Source: Tubulanus polymorphus (lineage: Eukaryota; Nemertea; Palaeonemertea; Tubulaniformes; Tubulanidae). From it: a DNA stretch of 64,000 bases. The translations under genes and the position numbers were made by a program. Shown in pieces: positions 48,561 through 59,263 of this stretch. The stretch covers positions 4,838,001 through 4,902,000 of the forward strand of contig NC_134026.1 in the NCBI RefSeq assembly GCF_964204645.1, given 5' to 3'. Below the pieces are notes generated by a model. That model had not been told where the DNA came from, ran no database searches, and was given only the letters and a program-made list of their open reading frames with translations. Numbering within the stretch: the stretch's first letter is position 1; each line of letters starts with the position of its first letter.

Positions 48561-49089
48561 TTGAATATGCATAAGACTTGTAACCAGTTCTTGGCTCTGT
48601 AATTTAGATAGAAGACAGATAGGACCGTCATCATTCCCGTATTTGCAGTTTAAGTGATTTTTCCTATATAAAGTCGTGATGAATCTTGATGCGCTGCCTG
48701 TGGCAAAAATACGATTTTATTCATGGCGTTACAATTTACTTTCGTTTTATCTACCTACACGCCCGTCATGCTCGTTATGAATCCAGTCTTATCAGCGTCT
48801 AATGAGCCCATTCCATTATTGTTAGCTGTGCTTCATTCGCCATCTCTTCATACTCGCTTCGCACAAAGGTAATTAACTAAGGGACAATATATCGAAATAT
48901 CTAAGTACAACAAAGTATGAATATCGGCGAAGACACAATACTGCTGTTATATCTAAAGCTAATTACATTAAGCTATGACTATCTAGCCGTATGATGACAC
49001 ATCAGTGTCCAATTCATCTTGAAGTTTTCTTCCAACACAGAAATAAACCAAGATTTTCAGGTGAATACATTAATTTTGGCCACAATCAA
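48561..49089. other. Intronic stretch
   Basis: I see no gene or repeat here. Confidence 0.5.
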
Positions 49090-49460
49090 AGACTCTGTTG
49101 GCCTAATGTTGTGAGTCATATATAAGCAACAGTCTTATTTGTAGACTCAGTTGGCCAACTTCTCTGAGTCATATATAAGCAACAGTCTTATTTGAAGACT
49201 CTGTTGGCCAAATGTTCTGAGTCATATATAAGCAACAGTCTTATTTGAAGACTCAGTTGGCCAACTTCTCTTGAGTCATATATAAGCAACAGTCTTATTT
49301 GAAGACTCTCTTGGCCTAATGTTCTGAGTCATATCTAAGCAACAGTCTTATGAGAAGACTCTGTTGGCCTTATGTTGTGAGTCATATAAAAGCAACAGTC
49401 TTATTTGAAAATTCAGTTGGCCAACTTTTCTGAGTCATGTAGTTTCAGTTGAAGACTCAG
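49090..49460. repeat. Minisatellite, about 7 units of 53 bp with alternating unit types
   Basis: The anchor GAGTCATATATAAGCAACAG or a close variant recurs at 49113, 49166, 49219, 49273, 49326, 49379 and 49432, mostly 53 bp apart and once 54. Two unit types largely alternate: GACTCTGTTGGCCTAATGTT and GACTCAGTTGGCCAACTTCT. This gives a higher-order period of 106 bp that breaks once near 49310-49370. The last unit decays into flank. Confidence 0.95.
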
Positions 49461-52400
49461 TTTGCAGCCACAATGTTTGCAGTCAATATTGGCTTGGACG
49501 TGTGTTTCAGGTTCTATAAAGAATCGAATGCCATCATCCGAAGTCCCGATAGATACATTCATTCGTTTCGAGCTGAAGTGGCGACCGCTCAATGATCATT
49601 TTGCGGCAATCATGCGGACAATTCTTCGTCATGCCGGCGACTTTTTCCTATACGAATAAACGGCGATTCGGTTTTTTATCGTCGTAGCTATTTTGCGTAT
49701 TTCTCCGTCCACCACGTAAGCGGTCTCTAATGAAGCGACTTGTTCATCGATCGTTACACGAAACGAAGAAACAGTACAGCTCACTGTAGACTATCGCCGT
49801 GTACTTGATCGTCATGCTCATGCGTGCCCGACGACAACCTGACCATTTTGCGATGGTTGGCTTTTATTGGAGTCATTATGGGTGATTTGTATATTCCATT
49901 TTTACCTCGCGCTCGATCGCGCTAATATCAGCCTTCGCCGCTTTATCATAGAGCTCTTTCTGACGGACGCTATTATAAAGAGGGGCGACGTCGAGCGCAT
50001 AGCTTTGAATGATAATGACGTAGCACGCCAATATGGCCGCTGATCAGGTTAAATGAATACTTCCCAGGGTTGCTCGCTATATTTCATCCGATATGAGCTG
50101 ATTATGCGACAGATTGGCCCAATCATTTGATAAATGCAGAATCAAAAACATAATTTCCTCATGCTCGTCGTTTATGCTCGGTATTTTCATCTGCTTCGTC
50201 GTCTGATTGGGGATTTAACGGTATACATATATGAAAGTATGTAGCAGATTAATCAGACTCCCCAGTTTACTGAGCAATCATGGATTTCGCTTGTCACAAG
50301 TTTGGATTGCTAGGTGGCAGCAGTGTGCCTTTAGATGACTATTCGAGATTTCTTCTCAGATTCAATTAAAACTATCCGTAATTTCGGAAATCTTCAAATG
50401 GATCCCATAGATTTAGAGTTTATCAACAGTCATAATTTGCCTATTTTAGGTGGTCCAACAGAAAAAATCTTGTCCCGACCTAAACCTTAATTCATCACTT
50501 GGAATATCATTATCAAGCCTCATCCGGTGATGTTCTCCTCATTTTATAGATGAACTTCATCCTGTTTATCAGTGATTTGATTTCCTTTCAAGAGACGAAT
50601 ACGAGCCGATCGTCAGCGAGTGGCATCGTGATATTTCAGCTAGGCGACTGATCGCGTTCATCGAGGCATAATGTCTGATTAGATGATGTATCATATTTAC
50701 AGATTTAGACAGAAGACTAATGACATTTATAACGAACTGATTTTTGTCTTAATTCGCCGCTTTTTCACAATCATATATTTCAGTTTCGAGTATTTTACGA
50801 AGACGAGGCGTGAAGAGATCAGTGGGATTGATAACGTACTCTAGCATTCACAGCGTTACAATCACTTTGAAGAATGTTCTCACATAGATATTGATGAAAC
50901 CGTCAATGGAAGTGTTATGCTTAATAAGCGACATTTTTAAAGTCATATTGCTTTCCAATAGTTTTCATGAATAGGCCTAAGTGTTTTTTTCGTTTTCTAT
51001 ATTGAGGACGTTCACATATATGTACTCTTACGCCAGTCTGGAGTGGTGGTTCTGGTAATGCTGTCGAGCCTGGCAAGTAGTTTGTTTAGTTCATGCATTG
51101 ATTAGTTGCCCAGCCATCAACTACTTGATTTCTCAAATTCAGCGTAACCTGTTGCATTCTAGTGACTAGCTTGGTTGCAAACATTCGATATCCTTCCAAG
51201 TCATTTGAATGGATAGATTATGCATCTCGATAAGTTGTACATTATCATGGGCAACAAGCGCGATCATATCATTTTTTTGTTTTTCGTCATTCACTTGGCC
51301 GCAGTTCAGCAGGTTTTGAAGGTTAATGGGTTCATCATTATAAGGCATCATCATCAATTGCTGCATTATTCAATAGATAGCATTTGTTTTCTTCGTTAAT
51401 CACTTCGCTTTAATGATTATGAATACGCACTTATCAAGTGATTTACGCTCTGAACCCATTACGTATTGATTGAAAAGCAGTTTGCAGATTTAAAGATCAG
51501 TCAAAAATGATTAGACATTGCAACTTTTCAGAGGCAGATCTGAGGTTGGGGCTAGACGGTATTGCATTAAAAATTAAAGGGAAGTAAAAAAAAGGACATT
51601 CCCAGCCAAAGCGAACGCTGCAGGCATGATGCCAAATGAAGAAAGAATTACAAGGCCATTTTAGAGCATTAAGAGCTCTCCTGGAAGCTATCATAGTCAA
51701 TAAGAATATGAAACACTTTAATTCAAAGAGCGCTTAAAATTCAAAGCCTATGATTATCCGTTGCTGCGCAAAATTCATGTTTATCAGTTTCTAGGATAAA
51801 CTTGCTCAAATTCCTCGATGCTGTTTGTAAGATGTCCTTTTAAGCTTTCAAGGTTCGTTTTACAAGTGATAACTGTAACACGAAAGGTAGATCTGAGATA
51901 CACTTATCGGTTGCCTTGGAAACATCACCACTGGCTAGTATCTAGTGGTATGGAATTGAATATATGTATTACAACTAAATCTTATACTCGGGGTTTTGTT
52001 TTTGGCTACAAAGGTTCAAACATCACTGGACAGAACAGATTAGCATGATTAGTCGATCGACATGCATTGATACATTTCAAGGGCTTGATATACTGTCTAG
52101 ACAGCAATTTGGCCATCATTATTTTGTAACCTTGCTACAAACTACTAATCAGTGAGTCTTCCCCACTTGACTGGCCTGGAGATCCTATGGTCGGCCGTCT
52201 TATAGATTGATAATTAAAGCTTTCGTTTTGGCAAATTCGTGAATTATCTATGAACTTTATTTCTAATCTTTTATCCTCGATGTCCAATATTCATCTCGCA
52301 AATACTGTTTTATGTTGAACTTTATATGAAACTTGAGTTCGATTAGGCTTTCTGGCTGCGCAGGTATCACCGATCTGTAACATCCTTGAACTTCTATTCG

Positions 52401-53170
52401 CATCCGTCATTTTCAGCCTAGATGTTGTTATCGTCATCTTCGTCGTTACGCTCCCCGATGTCCTGGCTGCGATCTGGAAAGATGGCCGAGATGATTGGTT
52501 AAATTATGAATAGTTGTCATGTTGATTGGTTAGCGGCGGATGACTGATGATCCGGGCATTTTGTTGTCAGAGACTCAAATTCTCGGTTAATCATCATAAT
52601 AATGACTAGATGATTTAGACACGTGTTACATCGATCGTTCTGAGCATTTTTCTCAAAAATAAACTTTAACAATTTCGTATTACAATTTAGTTTCAGGTTA
52701 TTCAACAGATTTTGTTCCACCTGATAGCGAACCAGTTCAGCTGCTGATACAGATATATGCATTATACTTTCAGTGTCGTGTACTTCGGAACTAAAACAAA
52801 AATAACCCAAATTCGGACTTATTGCTGAAAGTGTAAAATGATGAATAATAATAAGGTTGATTTTTTCAGGAACTGTTTGACTTTTTAAGCATCTGATATC
52901 TTAAATGATATCGAGATTTTATATCAGAAGTCATGATTGTTATAATGCCACATACATAGAATGAAAATATTCACCAGCAAAAACTCTTTGGAGGATTTTT
53001 ATCCGAAAACTGATGATTTTTCATCATTCGGGTATTTTTTTCGAAATTGCTCCCGAAGATTTATAAATACGACGTCGAATGTTGGGTCTGTTTCAATCGA
53101 ATTAACATAACACTAATGCTTGCATTTCTGCTAGAATTAACCGAGTTGTGCTGTAACGAATTTATTCTAG
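49461..53170. other. Intronic stretch
   Basis: No gene is called. A minus-strand frame at 51166-51366 reads as a polar, methionine- and asparagine-rich peptide with no domain I recognise. The remainder is AT-rich, with no repeat array seen. Confidence 0.45.
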
Positions 53171-53242
53171 GTCCACCCGGCACGGTCACTAACTCTTCAG
53201 ACAAGTCTGCTTCTACTTACCATTATGTCCAATATATCACTC
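53171..53242 (+). CDS. Candidate 72-nt cassette exon of the LAR-type gene
   Basis: An acceptor (ACGAATTTATTCTAG) and a strong donor (CTC|GTAAGTAA) bracket 72 nt, a multiple of three. In the phase 1 frame set by the signal-peptide exons it stays open and reads GPPGTVTNSSDKSASTYHY plus VQYIT, then returns to phase 1. Included, it would put 24 residues, with one N-glycosylation sequon (NSS), between signal peptide and Ig1 and change the first Ig1 residue from Asp to His. The other frame (phase 0) is also open, so openness alone is weak evidence. Just past the donor, GTAAGT can pair with ACTTAC at 53265-53270 and GGAG with CTCC, which could hide the donor. No transcript evidence is available here. 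Confidence 0.3.
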
Positions 53243-56200
53243 GTAAGTAATGGTGGAGTTCTCCACTTACAAGACCCACCATCCACCTTCGGAGCGTTGA
53301 CTTTGAACTTTTTACCTCTGTGTAAAAGCGATTTTAGGTTCGATTATAGGGTTATTAGACAAAGATCGTCAATGCTCGTGTGGATTTTTAATCCGTTTGA
53401 ATAATTTAAATCCATTAGGCATATAATGAGATTTAGCTGTAGGGTCTGTTTGCGAAAGACTGTAATGTATCCGAAATCACCATCGCTATCGACTGCTTCG
53501 GGAAATATTCATAAGCGTCACAATTGACTTAAAATTGGAAGCGAAATGAAATAAGGCTCCAGGATTTGAAAGGTGGAAAACACATCGCGCTAGAAAAGAT
53601 GTGGATTTTAAAGACGATTAATAGATTAGAAAAGTATCGCCGGGGAGGTGTAGACCTTTTATCACACGATCGAGTAGAACCGGCGTATAAAGAGCTTGAT
53701 CTGTAAATTCATCAGGAAAATGGGACCGCGAGTAAAACCTATCAGACTCGATTTGATTAATACGATTCTGTCGCTACCGCAGCATAAGGCAGAGACCGAT
53801 ACACAGGGGGAGGGGTGGCCGCCGTCGTCAGCCTTTCATCTCGTGATAAGAACAGTTTACTTTCGCATCATCTTCGATGATATCCTCGGCGTTAAACGGA
53901 TCTACGCCCTGCACGAAAGATTTCATTATAAAAAACTCTGCATACATCGTCGTCGTCCTCCGGTAATAATTCAGCTGCGAACCGACGACGACGATGGTTC
54001 CATTCGGTTCATGAAAAATTCAGCAGCCGGGGAAAATTTCGCGTAAAGGTATTGACATTAGCCTTCGAAAATTCAATGCAGTTATGATTAGGTGTAGGGC
54101 TCGCGGGAATCAACTGTTTTGACTTCATTTTGTTCGGCGCGATGAAATCTGATTTTGTTTGCTCCGTCGTTTCGTCCGTTTGGGAGATGTATAGACCGAT
54201 TATAACGACGAGGCTGGGCAAAAAGAGCCGCTAGCGAGCCGTTGAAAAGTCCGAAGATGATGATTTCAGCCGTAGTTCGGAATAGATTACGAAGGCAATC
54301 TGCGAATCTTGAAATGCATGAGTATTGGCGACGAGGCATGTGTGACGTGCAGACATTGAAGTATATATGAAAATCGTATCCCGACATTATGAATTGATTT
54401 GGAATTCTACTTAACGGAAAATGTTTTTCGTCTACGTTCGTTCGATCAATTCCCGCGTATTGAGCGACTTTTTACCGTTTACACAGTTGACTGTAATGAA
54501 CTTTAACTCGACTATTCAATTATCGAATCTTTGTCCGTATAGTTTCTGTTTCGATATTTGACATGAAAAAACGGTTAATTAAGCGCGTAGCTAGATTTAC
54601 TTGTCGATAACAGTAGAATTATTGCGGGTTCGTTTAAGGTTATTGTATGAGACTTACTCTACATGAACTCGGCTAACTGTTGTTTACCATTTAATGATGT
54701 CTTCGATACCTTGTTAAATGCGATCGCCTGGTTTCTGTTCCTTTTTTTGGACAAGTCATGCAAATACACTTAACTATGATTATCCGGATGGTGGTCACGT
54801 ATTACACCGTAGAGCCTCTTCTACCTGAATCCGTCGAGAGATGCCGTGCAAATGTCGTATAGAATTGATCTTTCGTGCAGCCGAAATTGCGGCCATTTAG
54901 AGGCATGAATTTAGCAATTTTTCCCACAGTTACTGTCCACTTCACCTCGTCACGAATTAATGGAATAGTGATTTTCAGACGAGCACAAGTTATCTATAAA
55001 CGATGGCAATAGACCCGTCGACGGAAAAATGTTGATATTTACCCCATTACGCGGCATCCGCAGAAAATAACATGATCGCTATAAACTTTATTTGTAGCGT
55101 TTAAACGATCGGTTACCTGGCCGAGCTAACCCCAACTTGAAAAAAGAGAATTCCGCTTAGACGCTTAGAATTCAAGAGGTTAAGTCTATTTCGATAAAAA
55201 ATAATACAGCCATGTTTAATAATGAACTTAATGGACGAGATAAGAATCGTGATCAAAAATGAAAAAAAAAATGAAAAAATGGGATATTGTGTTTAAGAAA
55301 TGCGTAGGTAGGAACTGATGGTTGTGAGAGGGGAGCTAAACTGCGTTGTTGTTTGTCGAGATTTAGTTTCGTTTTACACCGACTTAAGAGCTGTCCTTAT
55401 GAACACCCGGGAAAAGACTTAGTGGCTCGTTTGTTGACACGGCAAATACTGTGACTGTCACTGATAGTCATAGAGCTAATGCACACTTTATTTAGGCATC
55501 GATCTCGGCCGGCAGTCGATTTCGTGAAATAACGTTAACGCTAATCAGAATCGAGGTGAAGAATCGAATTCGCGGTATTGCGTTCCGCGACGATAGAAAT
55601 TGAGTCGATTCCCGGTACGCGAGATCTTTTTAAGGTCTTTTTCTGCGATTGGAAACGAATTTGCGATAAAGCAATTCCTGACCGTGCCATCTTGGTTCCA
55701 GTCTGATATAGGCCTAACTAAACCTTCGTCTCACTACCTTATGTCACTATGATAGGTTTTATTATAATGTGTATGTATCTTAGCCTTAAGTAATCGCGGT
55801 TATCGAATATAGACGTGGGTATCTAATATACTAGACCCAGTTCCATGAGTTCCATTTCATCGTCATTAACTTGATAATGCATACGTTTCCTTGGTATTGC
55901 GATGCTTTACGCTTTACACTTCAGCATCTTGTGGCGGGTTTCTAAATAAAGCCGAATATTTATTGTATCGTGAAAGAGTTAAGTCTGCGATGGATTGCCT
56001 GTTTTATTAATGAGCTGTATAATTAGCCGGAGTGGGATTGTCGTTTCTACTAATGATGATTTACCGACATAAGATCTGGCTACTAGAATGCTGCTTGTAA
56101 TATTAACTTCATCGTGTTCATCCGGCAAGTTTTACCGAAGCCATCCTCAATACAATGTCCACATCACTTTTTTCCACGCGTTAAGTTTCAGGTTTATCAT

Positions 56201-56612
56201 TTCACTAAGTTTTTATTGAGTTTCAGAGTTCTGGCAGTGATTACAGAGGATTAGGCCGGGAAGTCGATGCCTATCTTATTTCAGAGGCTGTTGCTCTGCT
56301 TCGAGGTCGTTGGTTACCATGGATTTTCTCGGAGATGATACTTTTCGAACTGAAGTGACATTTTTTGTATCATGAATGTTTAGAACTTTGAATTATCTGT
56401 CACATTGATGTTCATACGTCGCTCCCGAATTGTCTTTTTTTTACATGATAACATGATAACCCCAGCAGACAGCAGAATCTTCTTCTTTGTAACCTATAAT
56501 CATTGTCAGGACTCTAAATTATGTTTTCTTTTTTTTCAGTTCTAGATTGGATTCATTTTCATTTTTTTTTTCTCCTGGGTTATTTATACAGTTTTGATTG
56601 AGGGTGGCGAAA
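53243..56612. other. Distal part of the giant intron
   Basis: A CpG-rich block lies near 53900-54010 and overlaps open frames on both strands, none recognised. The sequence near the Ig1 exon becomes T-rich. No other exon is recognised. Confidence 0.45.
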
Positions 56613-56655
56613 ATGGTCGACCAATTTTTCATTTGCCTCCTTCTTATCTTTGCAG

Positions 56656-56955
56656 ATGCTCCAAAAATCACACTCGCCCCTCGCGACCAAAAGGTCATGC
56701 ACAACGGCGTCGTCAGTTTCTTCTGTAAGGCGTCCGGGAACCCGGCGCCGGAGATGCACTGGCACAAAAACGGCAAACGCATACGCGATTCGAAGACTCG
56801 ATACCTGATCACAGACATGCCGCATGGATCCGTCCTGAGGATCGAACCTGCTAAAGCAGGACGAGACGACGCGACGATCACCTGCGAAGCTACCAACGGT
56901 ATAGGCGAACCGGAAAAGCGATCGGCAAGTTTGTCCGTTTACCCGGAAAATTCGC
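56656..56955 (+). CDS. LAR-type receptor protein tyrosine phosphatase, Ig1 domain exon
   Basis: A 300-nt phase 1-1 exon bounded by acceptor CTTATCTTTGCAG and donor GTAAGT (56956-56961) encodes one I-set immunoglobulin domain. In the spliced protein numbered from the 8472 start, the domain spans residues 25-124. Cys48 (SFFCKASGNPAPE) and Cys101 (ATITCEATNGIGE) form the core disulfide and Trp60 is the core tryptophan. GSVLRIEPAKAGRDD is the signature E-F region shared with Drosophila Lar and vertebrate PTPRD, PTPRS and PTPRF. HKNGKRIRDSKTR matches the basic loop that in this family binds heparan and chondroitin sulfate proteoglycans. Such receptors sit on axons and at synapses and carry three Ig domains, fibronectin repeats and two cytoplasmic phosphatase domains; none of those later exons lies in this window. 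Identity to a specific vertebrate paralogue is not implied, as invertebrates usually have one such gene. Confidence 0.9.
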
Positions 56956-59233
56956 GTAAGTAAAATTTTTCATTCGTCTTACGATATTCACCATGTCGTC
57001 GTCACTTTCACCGCGGTCTACAGTGTCAATTGACATTTCGCGCGGTATCGAAGACATTTTCTGAGGCTTTTTTTTTCGGGTAGATTTGCTCGTTATCATT
57101 TGTGGCATTCGTACTCGCGCGCTTCGAGAGGCTGGGATATCGATGACTGTGTGATCAACCGACCTTTCAGTCAGAAAACCAGTCGTGCATCGGAAATGAA
57201 AACTGACACGTCGTAACGCGAGTCCATTAAGCCGACGTTTGATTTTCCTGCTGCGACTGCGACGAGTATCACTTGAACCTGAAAATGTTTCGTTTTTTTT
57301 TCTTTCTATTCGCTGGGTTTCCAACCGAGAGACCGGGAGTTGGTTGTTTTGGTTGTTTCGTGAATGTCTCAGCAACGATTGATGGTTTTTAGAAGACCGG
57401 CGATATTCATATTCCGGTATACAGGTTGAATGAGGACATCACCTTGGCAATCGTATGTAATGCGGCTATAAAATGCAGAGGCGTTTTCAATGCAGTTGAC
57501 GGAAAGATTGTGCAATTATTAATGTATTTAATCTATCGTAAGCAACAGTTACAAAGCACGCGCTGAAATATTTAACCTTCAATCAAGTAGTTTTTAGCGA
57601 ATGGATTCTTCTCGTTCGCGGATCGCGCGACGCTACGATTTCTTGCCGAATTGATCAATTTTGCGTCGATTCACGGATTTCTATTCTTCGCCGGAGAACG
57701 GCGGTGAAATTCGAACGAAAGTAATAATTGATTTCGCCGCGCGACGCCCGGCGAAGAACTTCCGCAAATCGATACCGAAGCCAGCCTCGTCGTAGGTAAT
57801 CAAATCACTGAATCTCGAGTTATGAAATGAGTTCAAGTGATTTTTGAATTTTTTGTCTCCAGTTTCACTTCGAATATTTCGTCACGTGAAATCTAATCAT
57901 TGGGGAAGATTGTGGTAGTTTATAACTATCTGCTAGTGCACACTTGCAGTCTCGACAATTCAGCATTAAACCCGATGCGACCCTGGTTTTTCCATGCGGC
58001 TGTTCTTGCATATGCGATATCAATTTTTCTTGAATATTTTTACCTCGCATTGAAATTGAAGTCGAAGATGGTGGTTTTCTCAAATTCTCTAATTTTCAAT
58101 AATGATATGTCTTCATTTATCTCCTTCTTAACAATAAACTTTTATACAGTTTATATGAATACAGCATCAAATAATTTGTAAAATGGGGACAGGACAATGG
58201 GAGTAGGAGGCTGTGCTCAAGTAGTGGCCCATTGCCTTAAGAAAGATAATTTATAATAAGATGGATGATAGCAATGATGATATTAACAATAAGCAAATAA
58301 GAGAGCTATTTTTATCCGCTATAACTAATGTCACCACTGCCCTGTAGGGGATATACTATCAATTTTTGCTAAAGGGATAGTTAACTTCGTTTTCAAATCG
58401 CTGATAACTTCAATGAATACGAGATATGTCGTTCAACTTCAATGGCTCGATTCATGTTTTTTCGAAATGAGGCGATGCTCGACGCATCGATCTACGCTCC
58501 AAATTATTCATTTAACGCGCTACTGAAAACATAGCCACCGACTGTTTACCGAGAGACAGAGTCAATATTTTACGGGATGTACTACAATTTTCGAAAGCAA
58601 ATTTGATTACGCCGTAGTTCCGTGGTTCGAATTCACTATTAAGGCGAAACGTTTATGTAACAACTTCATTTCAAGGTTTATGTAACGAGTTCGTTTCAAG
58701 GATATCGATAAACAAAAAATCAGTAAATTACATTCGCCCATAGCCCAGAGCTTTATCTCGGTATTTCCTCAATGAATTGAATGAAGAATACTTCTCAACT
58801 ATGGGATTATTGCAACCCAAGAAATTCATGTGTGGCAAGTAAAGATCCATCAGTGTGTCACCCTTGCAGCTCATCGTCATTTGTTGGGGTTTCTGTTCAC
58901 ATTATTGCTGTACCTGTTGCAGCATTTGCAGCGCTGGTTGTCATCTTTTTCACGCAGTTGTTGTATCAAAAAAAAAAATCTGCATCTAGCATTTTCCCCT
59001 CGGTGATGATTTCATTGAAATGAATATTTACTTTTAAAATCGATAAGATCAGTTGCAAATTAGATTTGCCCGCTTTTGAGTTAAGCGATATTTTCCTATA
59101 CTTTAACATAGACATTTTGAACACGTATTTAAGCGTTTATTCTACATCAGAAACAGTTCAACTTGAATTCCCTGAATCTACTATGAATACACACTATGGA
59201 AGTGAATAAAGAATAATGAATTTTCAATTTCAG
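56956..59233 (+). other. Intron after Ig1
   Basis: CpG-rich near 57000-57250 and 57600-57790. An 80-codon plus-strand frame at 58781-59023 encodes several cysteines followed by a hydrophobic stretch and QKKK, resembling a membrane anchor, but has no splice support and no relatives I recognise. Confidence 0.45.
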
Positions 59234-59263
59234 CCGCAAGAGAAGATGATAAATTATGTATTT
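59234..59263 (+). CDS. Candidate 30-nt microexon of the LAR-type gene (Ig1-Ig2 linker)
   Basis: The acceptor GAATTTTCAATTTCAG and the consensus donor GTAAGTCG enclose exactly 30 nt. In the frame inherited from the Ig1 exon (phase 1) it is open and reads PAREDDKLCI, returning to phase 1, so it can be skipped or included without a frame change. It falls in the linker between Ig1 and Ig2. Vertebrate members of the family use short alternative mini-exons (meA in Ig2, meB between Ig2 and Ig3) to tune partner binding; a microexon at this earlier position would be a different site. A free cysteine is introduced. The exon is very short, so a chance pairing of good splice sites cannot be excluded. Confidence 0.45.

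Noticed and set aside
56890-57375. 161-codon minus-strand open frame overlapping the end of the Ig1 exon
   Set aside because: It is antisense to a certain exon and extends into CpG-rich intron sequence with few stops; no domain seen.
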